From NCBI GenBank assembly GCA_910585415.1, contig CAJUDT010000011.1, forward strand, positions 1 through 39,657: 39,657 nucleotides of DNA. The letters run 5' to 3'. This DNA is from an uncultured Flavonifractor sp. GTDB lineage: Bacteria; Bacillota; Clostridia; Oscillospirales; Oscillospiraceae. The translations under genes and the position numbers were made by a program. This document shows positions 1-7,587 of the stretch, one piece after another (positions within the stretch are counted from its first letter, which is position 1; every line of letters starts with the position of its first letter). Below the pieces are notes generated by a model. It did not search any database and was not told the DNA's origin. It saw only the letters and a program-made list of their open reading frames with translations.

Positions 1-95
1 GTTACTTTCCATCACTGGAAAGTAACCCGCCGGAGGCAGGACCAGAAAACAAAAAGCAGAAAGTACCGAGGAAGAGGCAAAACCCCCACCAAATC
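1..95 (+). repeat. Dispersed palindromic repeat, left copy
   Basis: The window opens with a perfect inverted repeat: arms GTTACTTTCC and GGAAAGTAAC around a 6-base loop (1-26), followed by CCGCCGGAGGC. The reverse complement of 39421-39526 matches this stretch closely. The first 49 bases differ at only a few positions, and the match resumes over a shared GAGGAAGAGGCAAAA block before weakening in a C-rich tail. The two copies are inverted relative to each other and bracket the rest of the window. No transposase is linked. It is most likely a REP/MITE-like intergenic element; its 5' limit lies outside the window. Confidence 0.75.
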
Positions 96-175
96 CAGCA
101 CCAGCCAACCAAAAAGCAGAGACAAACACAGAAGAAGCAAAGACCAAAGCAAAAAAGAAAGCGCGGTGACCTCTA

Positions 176-3100
176 GTGCCAGTAGAACTAACAAGCGAGC
201 AAGAAGCCGCAGTAAAAAACAGAGGCGGTGGCCTGCTGATTTCGGCGGCAGCGGGCTCGGGCAAGACCCGAGTATTGGTGGAGCGCCTGCTGTCGCGGGT
301 GACAGGGGAGGGCATAGATATTGACCGCTTCCTGGTGATAACGTTTACGAATGCCGCCGCCGCAGAACTACGCTCCCGCATTGTGGATGAACTCTCCGTT
401 TACACAGCGGAAAACCCTGGTGACAGCCGCCTCCGCCGCCAGAATACCCTAGTCTATAAGGCGGACATCTCCACCATTCACGCCTTCTGCATAAAACTCC
501 TCCGCGAGTGCGGCCATTTGCTGGATATCGACCCGGATTTCCGCCTCTGTGACGAGGGAGAATCCGGTGTCCTCATGCTCCGCGCCCTCAACGATGTAAT
601 GGACAAGCGCTACGAGGACCTGACCGAGGGCAGCGACTTTACCTTTCTGGTGGACACCATGTCCGCCGGGCGGGACGACAGCCGCCTGATGCAGATTGTC
701 CTGGACATCCGCGGCCGCGTCCAGGCCCACCCGAATCCGGCGGCATGGCTGGACAAGCAGGAACGGGCCTTCGACCTGCCCGAAACTGCCCGGGCAGAGG
801 ACACCCCCTGGGGACGCCGCCTCCTGGAGGACGCCCGGCAGCAGGCCGCATACTGGGTCGAGCGTATGGCCGCTGCCCTGGATTTGTGCGCCATGGACGA
901 AAAGCTGGACATCAACTACAGCCCCACCATCTCCGCCACCCTGGACGGCCTGCGCCGCTTCATCCAGGCTGCGGCCAACGGCTGGGACAGCGCCTGTGCC
1001 TGTATGCCCATCCCCTTCCCCAAGCCAGGCATGAAGCCGATGAAGGACTGCCCGGAGGAGCTCTCCCAGCAGGTCAAGGACATTCGGAGCAAGTGCAGCA
1101 AGCGCATGGACAAGCTGGCCGAGTGGTTCGAGGACTCCAGCGCCGGACTGATGGAGGACCTGCGGGCTGTCCATCCGACAATACGGGGCCTGTTCGCCCT
1201 GGTGCGGGACTTCGAGGCCGCTTACACCGCCGAAAAACAGCGCCGGAGCGTGCTGGACTACTCCGACCTGGAACACCTGGCCGTCAAGCTCCTGGTGGAC
1301 GAAAACGGCGCGCCCACCGAATTGGCGGAGCAGTGGTCCCAGCGGTACGAGGAGATTATGGTGGACGAGTACCAGGACACCAACGAGGTACAGAACGCCA
1401 TTTTCTCCGCCATCTCCCGCCAGGGCCGCAACCTCTTCATGGTGGGGGACGTGAAGCAGTCCATTTACAGCTTCCGGCTGGCCGACCCGACCATTTTCCT
1501 GGGAAAATACCGCCGCTTCAAGCCTCACGCCCAGGCGGCGGAGGGAGAGGACCGGTACATCGTTCTCTCCAAAAATTTCCGCTCCCGTCCCCAGGTGCTG
1601 GAGGCGGCCAACGACCTGTTTCGGAGCATCATGTCCGAGGAACTTGGCGAAATGGACTACACAGCCGAGGACGCCCTTTACCCCGGCCCCAACTTTGCGC
1701 TGGAAGAGGGAAATACCTACGCCGTGGAGCTCAACGCCCTGGACTGTTCCTCCACAGGAGAGGAGGAAGGCCCCGACAAGGCGGGGCGGGACCTGCTGGA
1801 GGCCCGCTTTACCGCCCAGCGGATTCGGGAGCTGCTGGACAGCGGGTATCTCATCTCCGACGGCAAGGGGACCCGTCCGGTCCGGTATGGGGACATGGTG
1901 ATCCTCATGCGCTCGCCGAGCACCGTGCTCCACCATTACGCCAGGGCCCTGGGGGAATACGGCATCCCCTGGGAGGCCGAGGGAAGAGGGGACTTCTTTG
2001 CCGCCACAGAGGTATCGGTGGCCCTGTCCCTGCTGCAAATCGTGGACAATCCCAGGCAGGATGTGCCTCTGATTTCCGTCCTGCGCTCCCCGGTGTACGG
2101 CTTTTCCGCCGACCGGCTGGCGCAGATTCGTGCCGCCGCCAGGGATGAGGATTTTTACACCGCCCTGGAGCGGGAGGGGGGAGAGGACGCCCAGGCCTTT
2201 TTGACGGAGCTGAACGCCCTGCGCTTCGGGGCGGGGGACAAGAGCTCCCACCAGCTCTTATGGCACATTTACGACTCCACCAATCTCCTGGGGGTCTTTG
2301 GCGCCATGGACGAGGGTGAGGCCCGACAGTCCAATCTCCTGACCCTGGCGGAGCTGGCCCGGCAGTTCGAGGGGGCAGGGCACAGGGGGCTCTTTGGCTT
2401 TCTGTCCTTCCTCTCCCGCCTGCGGGAGAATAAGGCCAAGCTCACCCTTCCCACCCCCGGCCGGGAGGGGGGCGGTGTGCGGATTATGACCATTCACAAG
2501 TCCAAAGGGCTGGAGTTTCCCATTGTGTTCCTGTGCGGCCTCTCCCGGCGGCTGAACCGGGAGGACGTGAGCCGTCCCATTCTGTTCGACCCCAAGCTGG
2601 GCGTGGGACCCAAGCGGCTGGACCTGGAGCGGGGCATTGAATATCCCACCCTGGCCCGGATGGCGGTGGCCCGGAAGATGGAACGGGGGATGATGGCCGA
2701 GGAAATGCGCCTGCTATATGTGGCCATGACCCGGGCCAAGGAAAAGCTCATTATGAACTGCGCCCTCACCAGAGGGAGCAAGGACCTGGAACGGCTGGCC
2801 GGAGACGCCGGTAATCCCGTAGATCCTCAGGTATTGATGGGGTGCCAGAGCGTGGGACAGTGGGTGCTGCTCTCCGCCCTCACCCGGCCGGAGGCCGGGA
2901 ATCTGCGGGCCGCAGCCGGGGTGGAGGTGCCAATTACTGCGGCGGCACTGGGACCCGCCTGGGACATCCGTTTTGTGAGCGCCGCCCCCTTCCAGCTGGC
3001 CCCAGAGCGCCAGGCGGAGGTTTCGATGGTGCATGAAGAAGAGCCTCTCCCGCCCTCGATACTGGCGGAGCGGCTGTGCTGGCGGTATCCGCAGGCGGGA

Positions 3101-3751
3101 GACGTGGCGGTGCCCTCTAAAATTACGGCCACCCAGCTCAAGGGTCGGGGCCTGGACCAGGAGGCGGCGGAGAACGCCCCCCCGCCCCTGCGGGAGCGCA
3201 CAATTCAGCGGCCCCGCTTTGCGGCGGAGGAATTTGGCCTCACCCCCGCCCAGCGGGGGACTGCCCAGCATTTGGCGATGCAGTACATCGACTTTAACCA
3301 CACCGGCAGTGTGGAGGCTGTCCGGGGAGAGGTTCAGCGGCTGGTGGATGAAAACTTTTTGACCCCCCAGCAGGGGGAGGCCGTCCGGCCGGAGAAAATC
3401 GCGGCCTTTTTCGCCTCCCCTCTGGGACAGGAGATGCTCGCCTCTCCCACTCTGCGGCGGGAGTTCAAGTTCTCGCTTCTGGTTCCTGCGGCGGATTACT
3501 ACCCCGAGGCCGCGCGAGGGGAGCAGGTGCTCTTGCAGGGGGTGGTGGATTGCTGTTTTGAGACACTGTTGGGGGTGACGGTGGTGGACTTCAAGACCGA
3601 CCATGTGAACAATTCCACAGTTATGGCCCGTGCGGCGGAGTACCGCCCCCAGCTGGCGGCCTACAGCCGCGCTCTGGCGGACATTCTGGGCAAGCCCATT
3701 GTGCGGCGGGTCCTGTGGTTCTTCGCCCTGGACCGGGCTGTTGAGATATAA
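176..3751 (+). CDS. addA: AddA, ATP-dependent helicase/nuclease subunit A
   Basis: This is the helicase-nuclease subunit of the AddAB recombination and repair complex, the Firmicutes counterpart of RecBCD. It unwinds and resects double-strand breaks in the cytoplasm. At 1191 residues it has the usual family length. Walker A (AAAGSGKT) lies near residue 25. The UvrD-type motif VDEYQDT lies near residue 395, followed by the motifs TIHKSKGLEFP and LLYVAMTRAKEKL. The C-terminal RecB-type nuclease carries VVDFKTD and a downstream Q..Y. The start is a GTG, chosen because family members begin a few residues before the T-E-Q-x-A Q-motif; the in-frame TGA at 167-169 excludes a longer form. The ribosome site is weak. 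addB, normally just upstream, is not visible within the 175 bases before it. The first codons are A-rich compared with the GC-rich body. Confidence 0.97.
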   Translation: MPVELTSEQEAAVKNRGGGLLISAAAGSGKTRVLVERLLSRVTGEGIDIDRFLVITFTNAAAAELRSRIVDELSVYTAENPGDSRLRRQNTLVYKADISTIHAFCIKLLRECGHLLDIDPDFRLCDEGESGVLMLRALNDVMDKRYEDLTEGSDFTFLVDTMSAGRDDSRLMQIVLDIRGRVQAHPNPAAWLDKQERAFDLPETARAEDTPWGRRLLEDARQQAAYWVERMAAALDLCAMDEKLDINYSPTISATLDGLRRFIQAAANGWDSACACMPIPFPKPGMKPMKDCPEELSQQVKDIRSKCSKRMDKLAEWFEDSSAGLMEDLRAVHPTIRGLFALVRDFEAAYTAEKQRRSVLDYSDLEHLAVKLLVDENGAPTELAEQWSQRYEEIMVDEYQDTNEVQNAIFSAISRQGRNLFMVGDVKQSIYSFRLADPTIFLGKYRRFKPHAQAAEGEDRYIVLSKNFRSRPQVLEAANDLFRSIMSEELGEMDYTAEDALYPGPNFALEEGNTYAVELNALDCSSTGEEEGPDKAGRDLLEARFTAQRIRELLDSGYLISDGKGTRPVRYGDMVILMRSPSTVLHHYARALGEYGIPWEAEGRGDFFAATEVSVALSLLQIVDNPRQDVPLISVLRSPVYGFSADRLAQIRAAARDEDFYTALEREGGEDAQAFLTELNALRFGAGDKSSHQLLWHIYDSTNLLGVFGAMDEGEARQSNLLTLAELARQFEGAGHRGLFGFLSFLSRLRENKAKLTLPTPGREGGGVRIMTIHKSKGLEFPIVFLCGLSRRLNREDVSRPILFDPKLGVGPKRLDLERGIEYPTLARMAVARKMERGMMAEEMRLLYVAMTRAKEKLIMNCALTRGSKDLERLAGDAGNPVDPQVLMGCQSVGQWVLLSALTRPEAGNLRAAAGVEVPITAAALGPAWDIRFVSAAPFQLAPERQAEVSMVHEEEPLPPSILAERLCWRYPQAGDVAVPSKITATQLKGRGLDQEAAENAPPPLRERTIQRPRFAAEEFGLTPAQRGTAQHLAMQYIDFNHTGSVEAVRGEVQRLVDENFLTPQQGEAVRPEKIAAFFASPLGQEMLASPTLRREFKFSLLVPAADYYPEAARGEQVLLQGVVDCCFETLLGVTVVDFKTDHVNNSTVMARAAEYRPQLAAYSRALADILGKPIVRRVLWFFALDRAVEI

Positions 3752-3785
3752 ATCCGTTTGACTGGAAGGCCATATAAGAAATGAC

Positions 3786-3814
3786 AGGCGCAGTCCCCAA
3801 AAAGGACTGCGCCT
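3786..3814. terminator. Bidirectional hairpin between addA and the Ntn-hydrolase gene
   Basis: An 11-bp perfect stem (AGGCGCAGTCC / GGACTGCGCCT) with a 7-base loop lies between two convergent genes. T-runs on both sides are weak (GTTTGCTGTTT on plus, CATTTCTT on minus), so it is probably a shared terminator of moderate strength. Confidence 0.6.
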
Positions 3815-3843
3815 GCCGTTTGCTGTTTGAAGCAGGATTCCGG

Positions 3844-5052
3844 TTACTGTTTGAGACTGAGCGGCAGCTCATAGCCCGCCTCGCCATAGTGCTCGTTGGG
3901 CACCCAGACTGCGGTCTTGTCGGTGAGGTCATAGACGACGCTATGGACCGTGCAGCCGTTTCCGTCGTCGTTATTCCAGGTGCGGCGGCCGACCTGGGCC
4001 AGGATATCCATAGCGCTCGCCGTGTCGGGCAGCACGCCGCCAGCCGCGTCCAGCTGGGCCTGAATGTGCTGGTAGCGGTCCCGGCCCTTCATGTCTGTTT
4101 CGTTGTCGTAGTAGCCGGGGACAACAACGAAATTGGTTACGGATTGCCAATCGGGGTCCAGAGCCAGGGGGTCCTGGTCGTTATAGGTCACGCGCAGCTG
4201 CCGGACCGAGCCGTCGGTATCGGTGGCGTCCTTGTCCCCGACCCACTCCAGAATCGCACTGCGGCCGGTGGCGTCGGCCACCATGTAGTGGTAGGAGCTG
4301 GTGGCGGAGTCGTGGAGGTCATAGGCGGAGACCAATTCCACAGCTTCCTCCACACTGCCGGCATAGTCTAAAATCAGGCGCAGCATGGTGGTGGAGGTGA
4401 TGTCGGGCTTGTCTGTGTTCTGGTCGGTGGACACACTGTCGGCGGGCCCCTGATAGGTCATGTAGATGGCACAGCTGACGCCCGCGTCATTCATGCCGTC
4501 GAAGGGGATGTATGGGGCGGCCAGACAGGTGATTTTGTCCATAAGACCGGTGATATCTTCGTCTACATTGAGGCCAAGAAATTGCAGATCCACGGTAGAA
4601 ACTGAGGCGTGGCGTCCGTTGCCGGGGTTGGTGTAGACGATGCAGGTATTTGTTTTGCTGTAATCGTAGTTGCGCCCAAAAATCCGGTGACCGTTGTCCA
4701 GGGTTGCGGTGAATGAGGAGCAGGCCACATCGGGGGGCTGAAAGCCGATGTCTATCATGCCCTTGGTCAGATTTCCGGTGATGAAGGAAATGAGCTCCGC
4801 ATCCGTGCTGGCCCCGCCCTGGGCGAGGAAATCGTCGAAATAGTAGCCGCCATGGACGGTCATCTCATAAACGGAACCGTCCAGGTGGGCGTCGTCACGC
4901 TCCACGATTTTGTGGAAGGAAGCCAGGGTACGCAGCTCACTGCCCCAGACCGCCCAAACAGCGACGGCCCCTGCCAGCACGAGGACCAGCAGGACAGCGA
5001 GGGCGGCAGCCAGCACTTTTTTGGGAGAAACGCGCTTTTTGCTCTGTTCCAT
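3844..5052 (-). CDS. Membrane-anchored Ntn-hydrolase (linear amide C-N hydrolase / C45-like)
   Basis: This 402-residue protein has an N-terminal membrane segment (about residues 13-35) and is expected to act outside the membrane. Its core matches the choloylglycine-hydrolase/acyltransferase Ntn fold. The candidate nucleophile is C111 in ACSSF, with R127 and D130 in GRNYD at the spacing seen for Cys2/Arg/Asp in that family. Further family-like Asn positions are GMNDAG and SVTNF, and there is a late GRDRY arginine. Family members cleave linear amides such as bile salts, N-acyl amides or penicillin-like substrates; the substrate here cannot be told. The nucleophile is internal, so autocatalytic removal of the membrane-bearing N-terminus would be needed for a classical N-terminal Cys. 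The start is supported by AAGGAG upstream. A strong sigma-A promoter and a palindrome lie upstream. Confidence 0.8.
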   Translation of the reverse strand: MEQSKKRVSPKKVLAAALAVLLVLVLAGAVAVWAVWGSELRTLASFHKIVERDDAHLDGSVYEMTVHGGYYFDDFLAQGGASTDAELISFITGNLTKGMIDIGFQPPDVACSSFTATLDNGHRIFGRNYDYSKTNTCIVYTNPGNGRHASVSTVDLQFLGLNVDEDITGLMDKITCLAAPYIPFDGMNDAGVSCAIYMTYQGPADSVSTDQNTDKPDITSTTMLRLILDYAGSVEEAVELVSAYDLHDSATSSYHYMVADATGRSAILEWVGDKDATDTDGSVRQLRVTYNDQDPLALDPDWQSVTNFVVVPGYYDNETDMKGRDRYQHIQAQLDAAGGVLPDTASAMDILAQVGRRTWNNDDGNGCTVHSVVYDLTDKTAVWVPNEHYGEAGYELPLSLKQ

Positions 5053-5135
5053 AACAAACTCCTTTTTGAATCAAATCATTTTCAAAAGCAGTCCTCCGGC
5101 AGCGCTTCAGATGGAGGCCCCTTTGACCGCTTGAT

Positions 5136-5164
5136 ATTAAAGCACGATTCCCAGGCAATGTCAA
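5136..5164 (-). promoter_or_regulatory. Sigma-A promoter of the Ntn-hydrolase gene
   Basis: Read on the minus strand, TTGACA (5164-5159) is separated by exactly 17 bases from TTTAAT (5141-5136). Transcription would start about 75 bases before the ATG at 5052. Confidence 0.75.
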
Positions 5165-5187
5165 TTTATTTTTCCAAAAACAGGCCC

Positions 5188-5202
5188 GCAACCGATAGTT
5201 GC
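5188..5202. promoter_or_regulatory. Palindrome GCAACCGATAGTTGC, copy 1 (candidate operator)
   Basis: GCAAC and GTTGC arms flank CGATA. It sits roughly 60-75 bases upstream of the inferred start of the Ntn-hydrolase transcript, a position typical of activator sites. The identical sequence recurs at 6157-6171 in front of the XRE regulator gene. Confidence 0.5.
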
Positions 5203-5214
5203 AAAAGAAGAAAC

Positions 5215-5253
5215 CGCCTAACCCTTGCAAACACAGAGGCTAGGCGTTTTTTT
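5215..5253. terminator. Intrinsic terminator downstream of hicA
   Basis: CGCCTAACC pairs with GGCTAGGCG with one A-C mismatch, followed by seven Ts on the plus strand. On the minus strand, where hicA ends at 5290, the hairpin is followed by GTTTCTTCTTTTG. The better T-run is on the plus strand, where no upstream plus-strand gene is evident. Confidence 0.55.
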
Positions 5254-5289
5254 ACGTGAATTTTCCTTCCACTCGGTGTGAGCTATTTT

Positions 5290-5487
5290 TTAGCGGAAAC
5301 GGCGGTCTATCCCACTCTGCTTCATAATGGCGTTGGCGGTGTGGCGGGATTTGATTTTCCCATCCACGGTGAAGTGGCGTTCAGATATAGGGCTGTACCA
5401 AATGTCATGGTCGCCTTTGCCATGCCGGACAAAGGTGCAGCCGTGGGCCGTCAGCTCGGCCCTGACCAATTTCTCGTATTCAGCCAC
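5290..5487 (-). CDS. hicA: HicA-family mRNA interferase toxin
   Basis: A 65-residue protein with the compact dsRBD-like HicA layout: an N-terminal helix, then GCTFVRHGKGDHDIWYSP with the catalytic-type histidine in the G-K-G-D-H segment, then a beta hairpin (RHFTVDGK) and a C-terminal helix. Known HicA toxins cleave mRNA to arrest growth. The start is a GTG whose G is also the last base of the antitoxin's TAG stop (TAGTG), so the pair is translationally coupled with the antitoxin first. Seen: motifs and coupling. Inferred: toxic activity. Confidence 0.85.
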   Translation of the reverse strand: MAEYEKLVRAELTAHGCTFVRHGKGDHDIWYSPISERHFTVDGKIKSRHTANAIMKQSGIDRRFR

Positions 5488-5708
5488 TATATCGCAAGCC
5501 TCTCACACCGTTCCGACACCATGCGGATCTGGACGGGGGCCGGGGCTGTGCCGTTCAGCTCCAGCAACTCTGGCACAGCAAAGCGAACGCGCTCAATAAG
5601 GGCGTCGAAGGAGCCGGATTCCAGCACCAGGCCGGGCACATCGTCACTCTCGGCGATCCACACGCAGGTGTCCGGGTCCCAGGTCAGTTTGATTAACAGT
5701 TCTGACAT
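5487..5708 (-). CDS. DUF1902/HicB-like antitoxin
   Basis: A 73-residue protein beginning MSELLIKLTWDPD, with the DUF1902 hallmarks W-x-A-x-S-x-D-V-P-G-L and a following amphipathic helix ending in PELLELNG. DUF1902 proteins are the HicB-like partners that block HicA. There is no DNA-binding domain, so autoregulation by this protein alone is unlikely. The start at 5708 is chosen because AAAGGAGG lies 7 bases upstream. The frame stays open far upstream (see 5487-6047), so a longer product is possible. Confidence 0.8.
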   Translation of the reverse strand: MSELLIKLTWDPDTCVWIAESDDVPGLVLESGSFDALIERVRFAVPELLELNGTAPAPVQIRMVSERCERLAI

Positions 5709-6047
5709 GATTTCCTCCTTTGCTCTGGACAATAGCGTCCAGGGCCTTTTATTTGCCCTCTGGTGGCGTTTCTGGCGGGTTTGTGGGTGAGTGGCCTTAC
5801 CCTCCTGGGGCTCTGCGGGCGGCTGAGGGACGTCCTGGCTTATGATATCGTTCACGTTCCTGTTGAGATGAGTTCCTGGAGTGTATTTCGACAGCATTTC
5901 GTTTATCTGAAACTTTGAAAATGCGGTGATACCCACAACATACCACAAAACAGAAATGAGCGCAAGAAGAAAATGAGAATCAGCAAAAGCAAACTGGCGC
6001 CAGCAGTGTCCAGTGCCGAAAATTGTTTCCCTTGTTTTCTCTTTCAT
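5487..6047 (-). CDS. Possible long form: small membrane protein reading in frame into the antitoxin
   Basis: Starting at an ATG at 6047 with a good GGAGG upstream, the frame runs without a stop through a hydrophobic segment (about residues 26-44, LLALISVLWYVVGITAF), a proline-rich and then basic linker, and directly into the DUF1902 antitoxin (186 residues in all). I do not recognise residues 1-113. Either this is a separate small membrane protein whose stop was lost, a genuine membrane-anchored antitoxin, or a chance in-frame extension. The strong internal ribosome site at 5708 argues that the short antitoxin is made in any case. Confidence 0.35.
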   Translation of the reverse strand: MKEKTRETIFGTGHCWRQFAFADSHFLLALISVLWYVVGITAFSKFQINEMLSKYTPGTHLNRNVNDIISQDVPQPPAEPQEGKATHPQTRQKRHQRANKRPWTLLSRAKEEIMSELLIKLTWDPDTCVWIAESDDVPGLVLESGSFDALIERVRFAVPELLELNGTAPAPVQIRMVSERCERLAI

Positions 6048-6156
6048 CTGTATTACCTCCGTTACTATCTCCGCACACCCCAGCATGAAAGCCATTGGGG
6101 CACAATGGGTACAGAATATAGGCGGATGATGGCATACAAAGTAAACTATAAAATTC

Positions 6157-6171
6157 GCAACCGATAGTTGC
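6157..6171. promoter_or_regulatory. Palindrome GCAACCGATAGTTGC, copy 2 (candidate operator)
   Basis: Identical to 5188-5202 (16 bases identical including a leading C). It lies between the divergent toxin-antitoxin locus and the XRE regulator gene, about 80 bases upstream of the regulator's ATG. A likely -10 (TACAAT, 6216-6221) with a poor -35 follows it, so the site is upstream of or within the regulator's promoter region. Confidence 0.5.
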
Positions 6172-6249
6172 GCCCATGACGCTCAAAATAGGTGGTGTAC
6201 CGGGGGAGAATCTGCTACAATCAGAGCAGAAGGAAGGTGAGATTCCAAA

Positions 6250-6813
6250 ATGGATCTGGAAATTGCTAACCGGCTGCTGGAGCTGCGCCGGAGCCGGGGC
6301 TACTCCCAGGAGGAATTGGCCGCACGGCTGGGGGTGAGCCGTCAGGCTGTCTCCAAGTGGGAGCGGGCGGAGTCCGCCCCGGATACGGATAACCTCATTG
6401 CGCTGGCCCGGCTGTATGATATCTCGTTAGACGGCCTGCTGCTCCACGGAGCCGGCGGGTCCGATGTGCAAGAGGGGCCTCAGCCGGAGGTGGAAACCCA
6501 GTCGGAGGAGGACGAAGCCCAAGAGGTATTTGCCGCCGCCCGTGCATGGGACCGGGCAGAGGACGCCTGGGAGAAGGAGAAGGCCAAGCAGTTTGAGCAC
6601 ACCAAGGAAAAGCTCATGCTGCTGCTGGTTCTGCCTCTGATGGTGATTCTGCCGGTGGTGTGCCATATCCTCCATCTGGGGGATGTCTACGCCGTTATTG
6701 TCGTGATTGTCTACCTGGTTTTGGGTTTTCTAATCGACTTTTGGCATCCGGGCTGGCTGCTCTTTTTGAGTATCCCCATTTACTACTATATCCAGCACAA
6801 TTTCCAATGGTAA
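6250..6813 (+). CDS. XRE-family helix-turn-helix regulator with C-terminal membrane segments
   Basis: In this 187-residue protein, residues 1-60 form a Cro/CI-type HTH (L-G-V-S-R-Q-A-V-S-K-W-E recognition region). A Glu-rich linker and a short charged coiled-coil-like stretch (about 95-120) follow, then two or three hydrophobic segments (about 122-183). This is the Firmicutes type of membrane-tethered XRE regulator. Its DNA target is unknown; the paired palindromes at 5188 and 6157 are the obvious candidates. The ribosome site is AGAAGGAAGGTGAG. The gene is monocistronic, followed by a strong terminator. Confidence 0.85.
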   Translation: MDLEIANRLLELRRSRGYSQEELAARLGVSRQAVSKWERAESAPDTDNLIALARLYDISLDGLLLHGAGGSDVQEGPQPEVETQSEEDEAQEVFAAARAWDRAEDAWEKEKAKQFEHTKEKLMLLLVLPLMVILPVVCHILHLGDVYAVIVVIVYLVLGFLIDFWHPGWLLFLSIPIYYYIQHNFQW

Positions 6814-6847
6814 TGCGCGCAACCTGCTCTATAGCAGGGATAAAACA

Positions 6848-6886
6848 CCGCTGTCTGTCCAGGACTTGGACAGACGGCGGTTTTTT
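6848..6886 (+). terminator. Terminator of the XRE gene
   Basis: A long stem (CCGCTGTCTGTCC paired with GGACAGACGGCGG, with one wobble or bulge) is followed by six Ts. Its right arm also contains the -35 box of the next promoter. Confidence 0.85.
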
Positions 6887-6894
6887 GGTATAAT
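6866..6894 (+). promoter_or_regulatory. Promoter of the BceRS-like operon, overlapping the terminator
   Basis: TTGGAC (6866-6871), a 17-base spacer and a perfect TATAAT (6889-6894). The start point would be near 6901, giving an unusually short leader of about 18 bases that begins at the AGAAGGAGGG ribosome site. Confidence 0.7.
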
Positions 6895-6918
6895 ACGGGC
6901 AGAAGGAGGGAATGGACC

Positions 6919-7587
6919 ATGCCGCATACAATCTTTCTGGTGGAGGACGACCCGGCCCTGCGGGGGGAGCTGCGTACCCTGCTGGAGCGGTACGGCTACG
7001 CCTGCGCCGCCACCGACGACTATGAGGACGTAGCCGGGCAGGTGTGCCAGAGCGGGGCGCACCTGGTTCTGCTGGACTTGAATTTGCCCCGGTACGACGG
7101 ATACCATGTGTGCCGGGCCCTGCGGGAGCGCTCTCAGATTCCCATTATCGTCGTTACCAGCCGGGCCACCCAGCTGGATGAGCTCATGAGCATGAATCTG
7201 GGGGCCGATGATTTTCTCACCAAGCCATATAACACCGATATTCTTCTGGCCCGCATGGGGCGGCTCCTGAAACGGGCCTATCCCGCCGCGCCGGGGGCGG
7301 AGCTGTCCGCCAAGGGGCTCACATTGGACCTGGGGCGGGGGACGGTGCGTCTGGGGGAGCGGGAGGATGAGCTCACCCGCAACGAGGCCCGGATTTTACA
7401 GCTGATGCTCCAGAATCCAGAGCGGATTGTCTCCCGAGAGGAATTGATGCGCGCTTTGTGGCAGTCGGATGCCTTTGTGGACGACAACACCTTGACGGTG
7501 AACGTCACCCGTCTGCGGAAAAAGCTGGAGCGCCTGGGGGCCCAGGGGGTGCTGACCGCCCGGCGGGGCCAGGGGTATCAGCTGTGA
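6919..7587 (+). CDS. OmpR/PhoB-type response regulator (BceR-like)
   Basis: A 222-residue regulator. The receiver domain has E9/D10/D11, phospho-acceptor D53 in LLDLNLPR, the conserved Thr/Ser position VVTS and K102 in TKPY. The C-terminal winged helix (about 130-222) includes the L-T-R-N-E-A-R-I-L helix and R-G-Q-G-Y. The overall style and the kinase partner resemble BceR/VraR-type regulators of cell-envelope stress. The ribosome site is AGAAGGAGGG. Its TGA overlaps the GTG of the kinase gene. Confidence 0.9.
   Translation: MPHTIFLVEDDPALRGELRTLLERYGYACAATDDYEDVAGQVCQSGAHLVLLDLNLPRYDGYHVCRALRERSQIPIIVVTSRATQLDELMSMNLGADDFLTKPYNTDILLARMGRLLKRAYPAAPGAELSAKGLTLDLGRGTVRLGEREDELTRNEARILQLMLQNPERIVSREELMRALWQSDAFVDDNTLTVNVTRLRKKLERLGAQGVLTARRGQGYQL

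Noticed and set aside
449..2251. 600-codon open frame antisense to addA, and a 467-codon frame at 745-2148
   Set aside because: Both are GC-driven shadows of addA, with low-complexity products and no motif.
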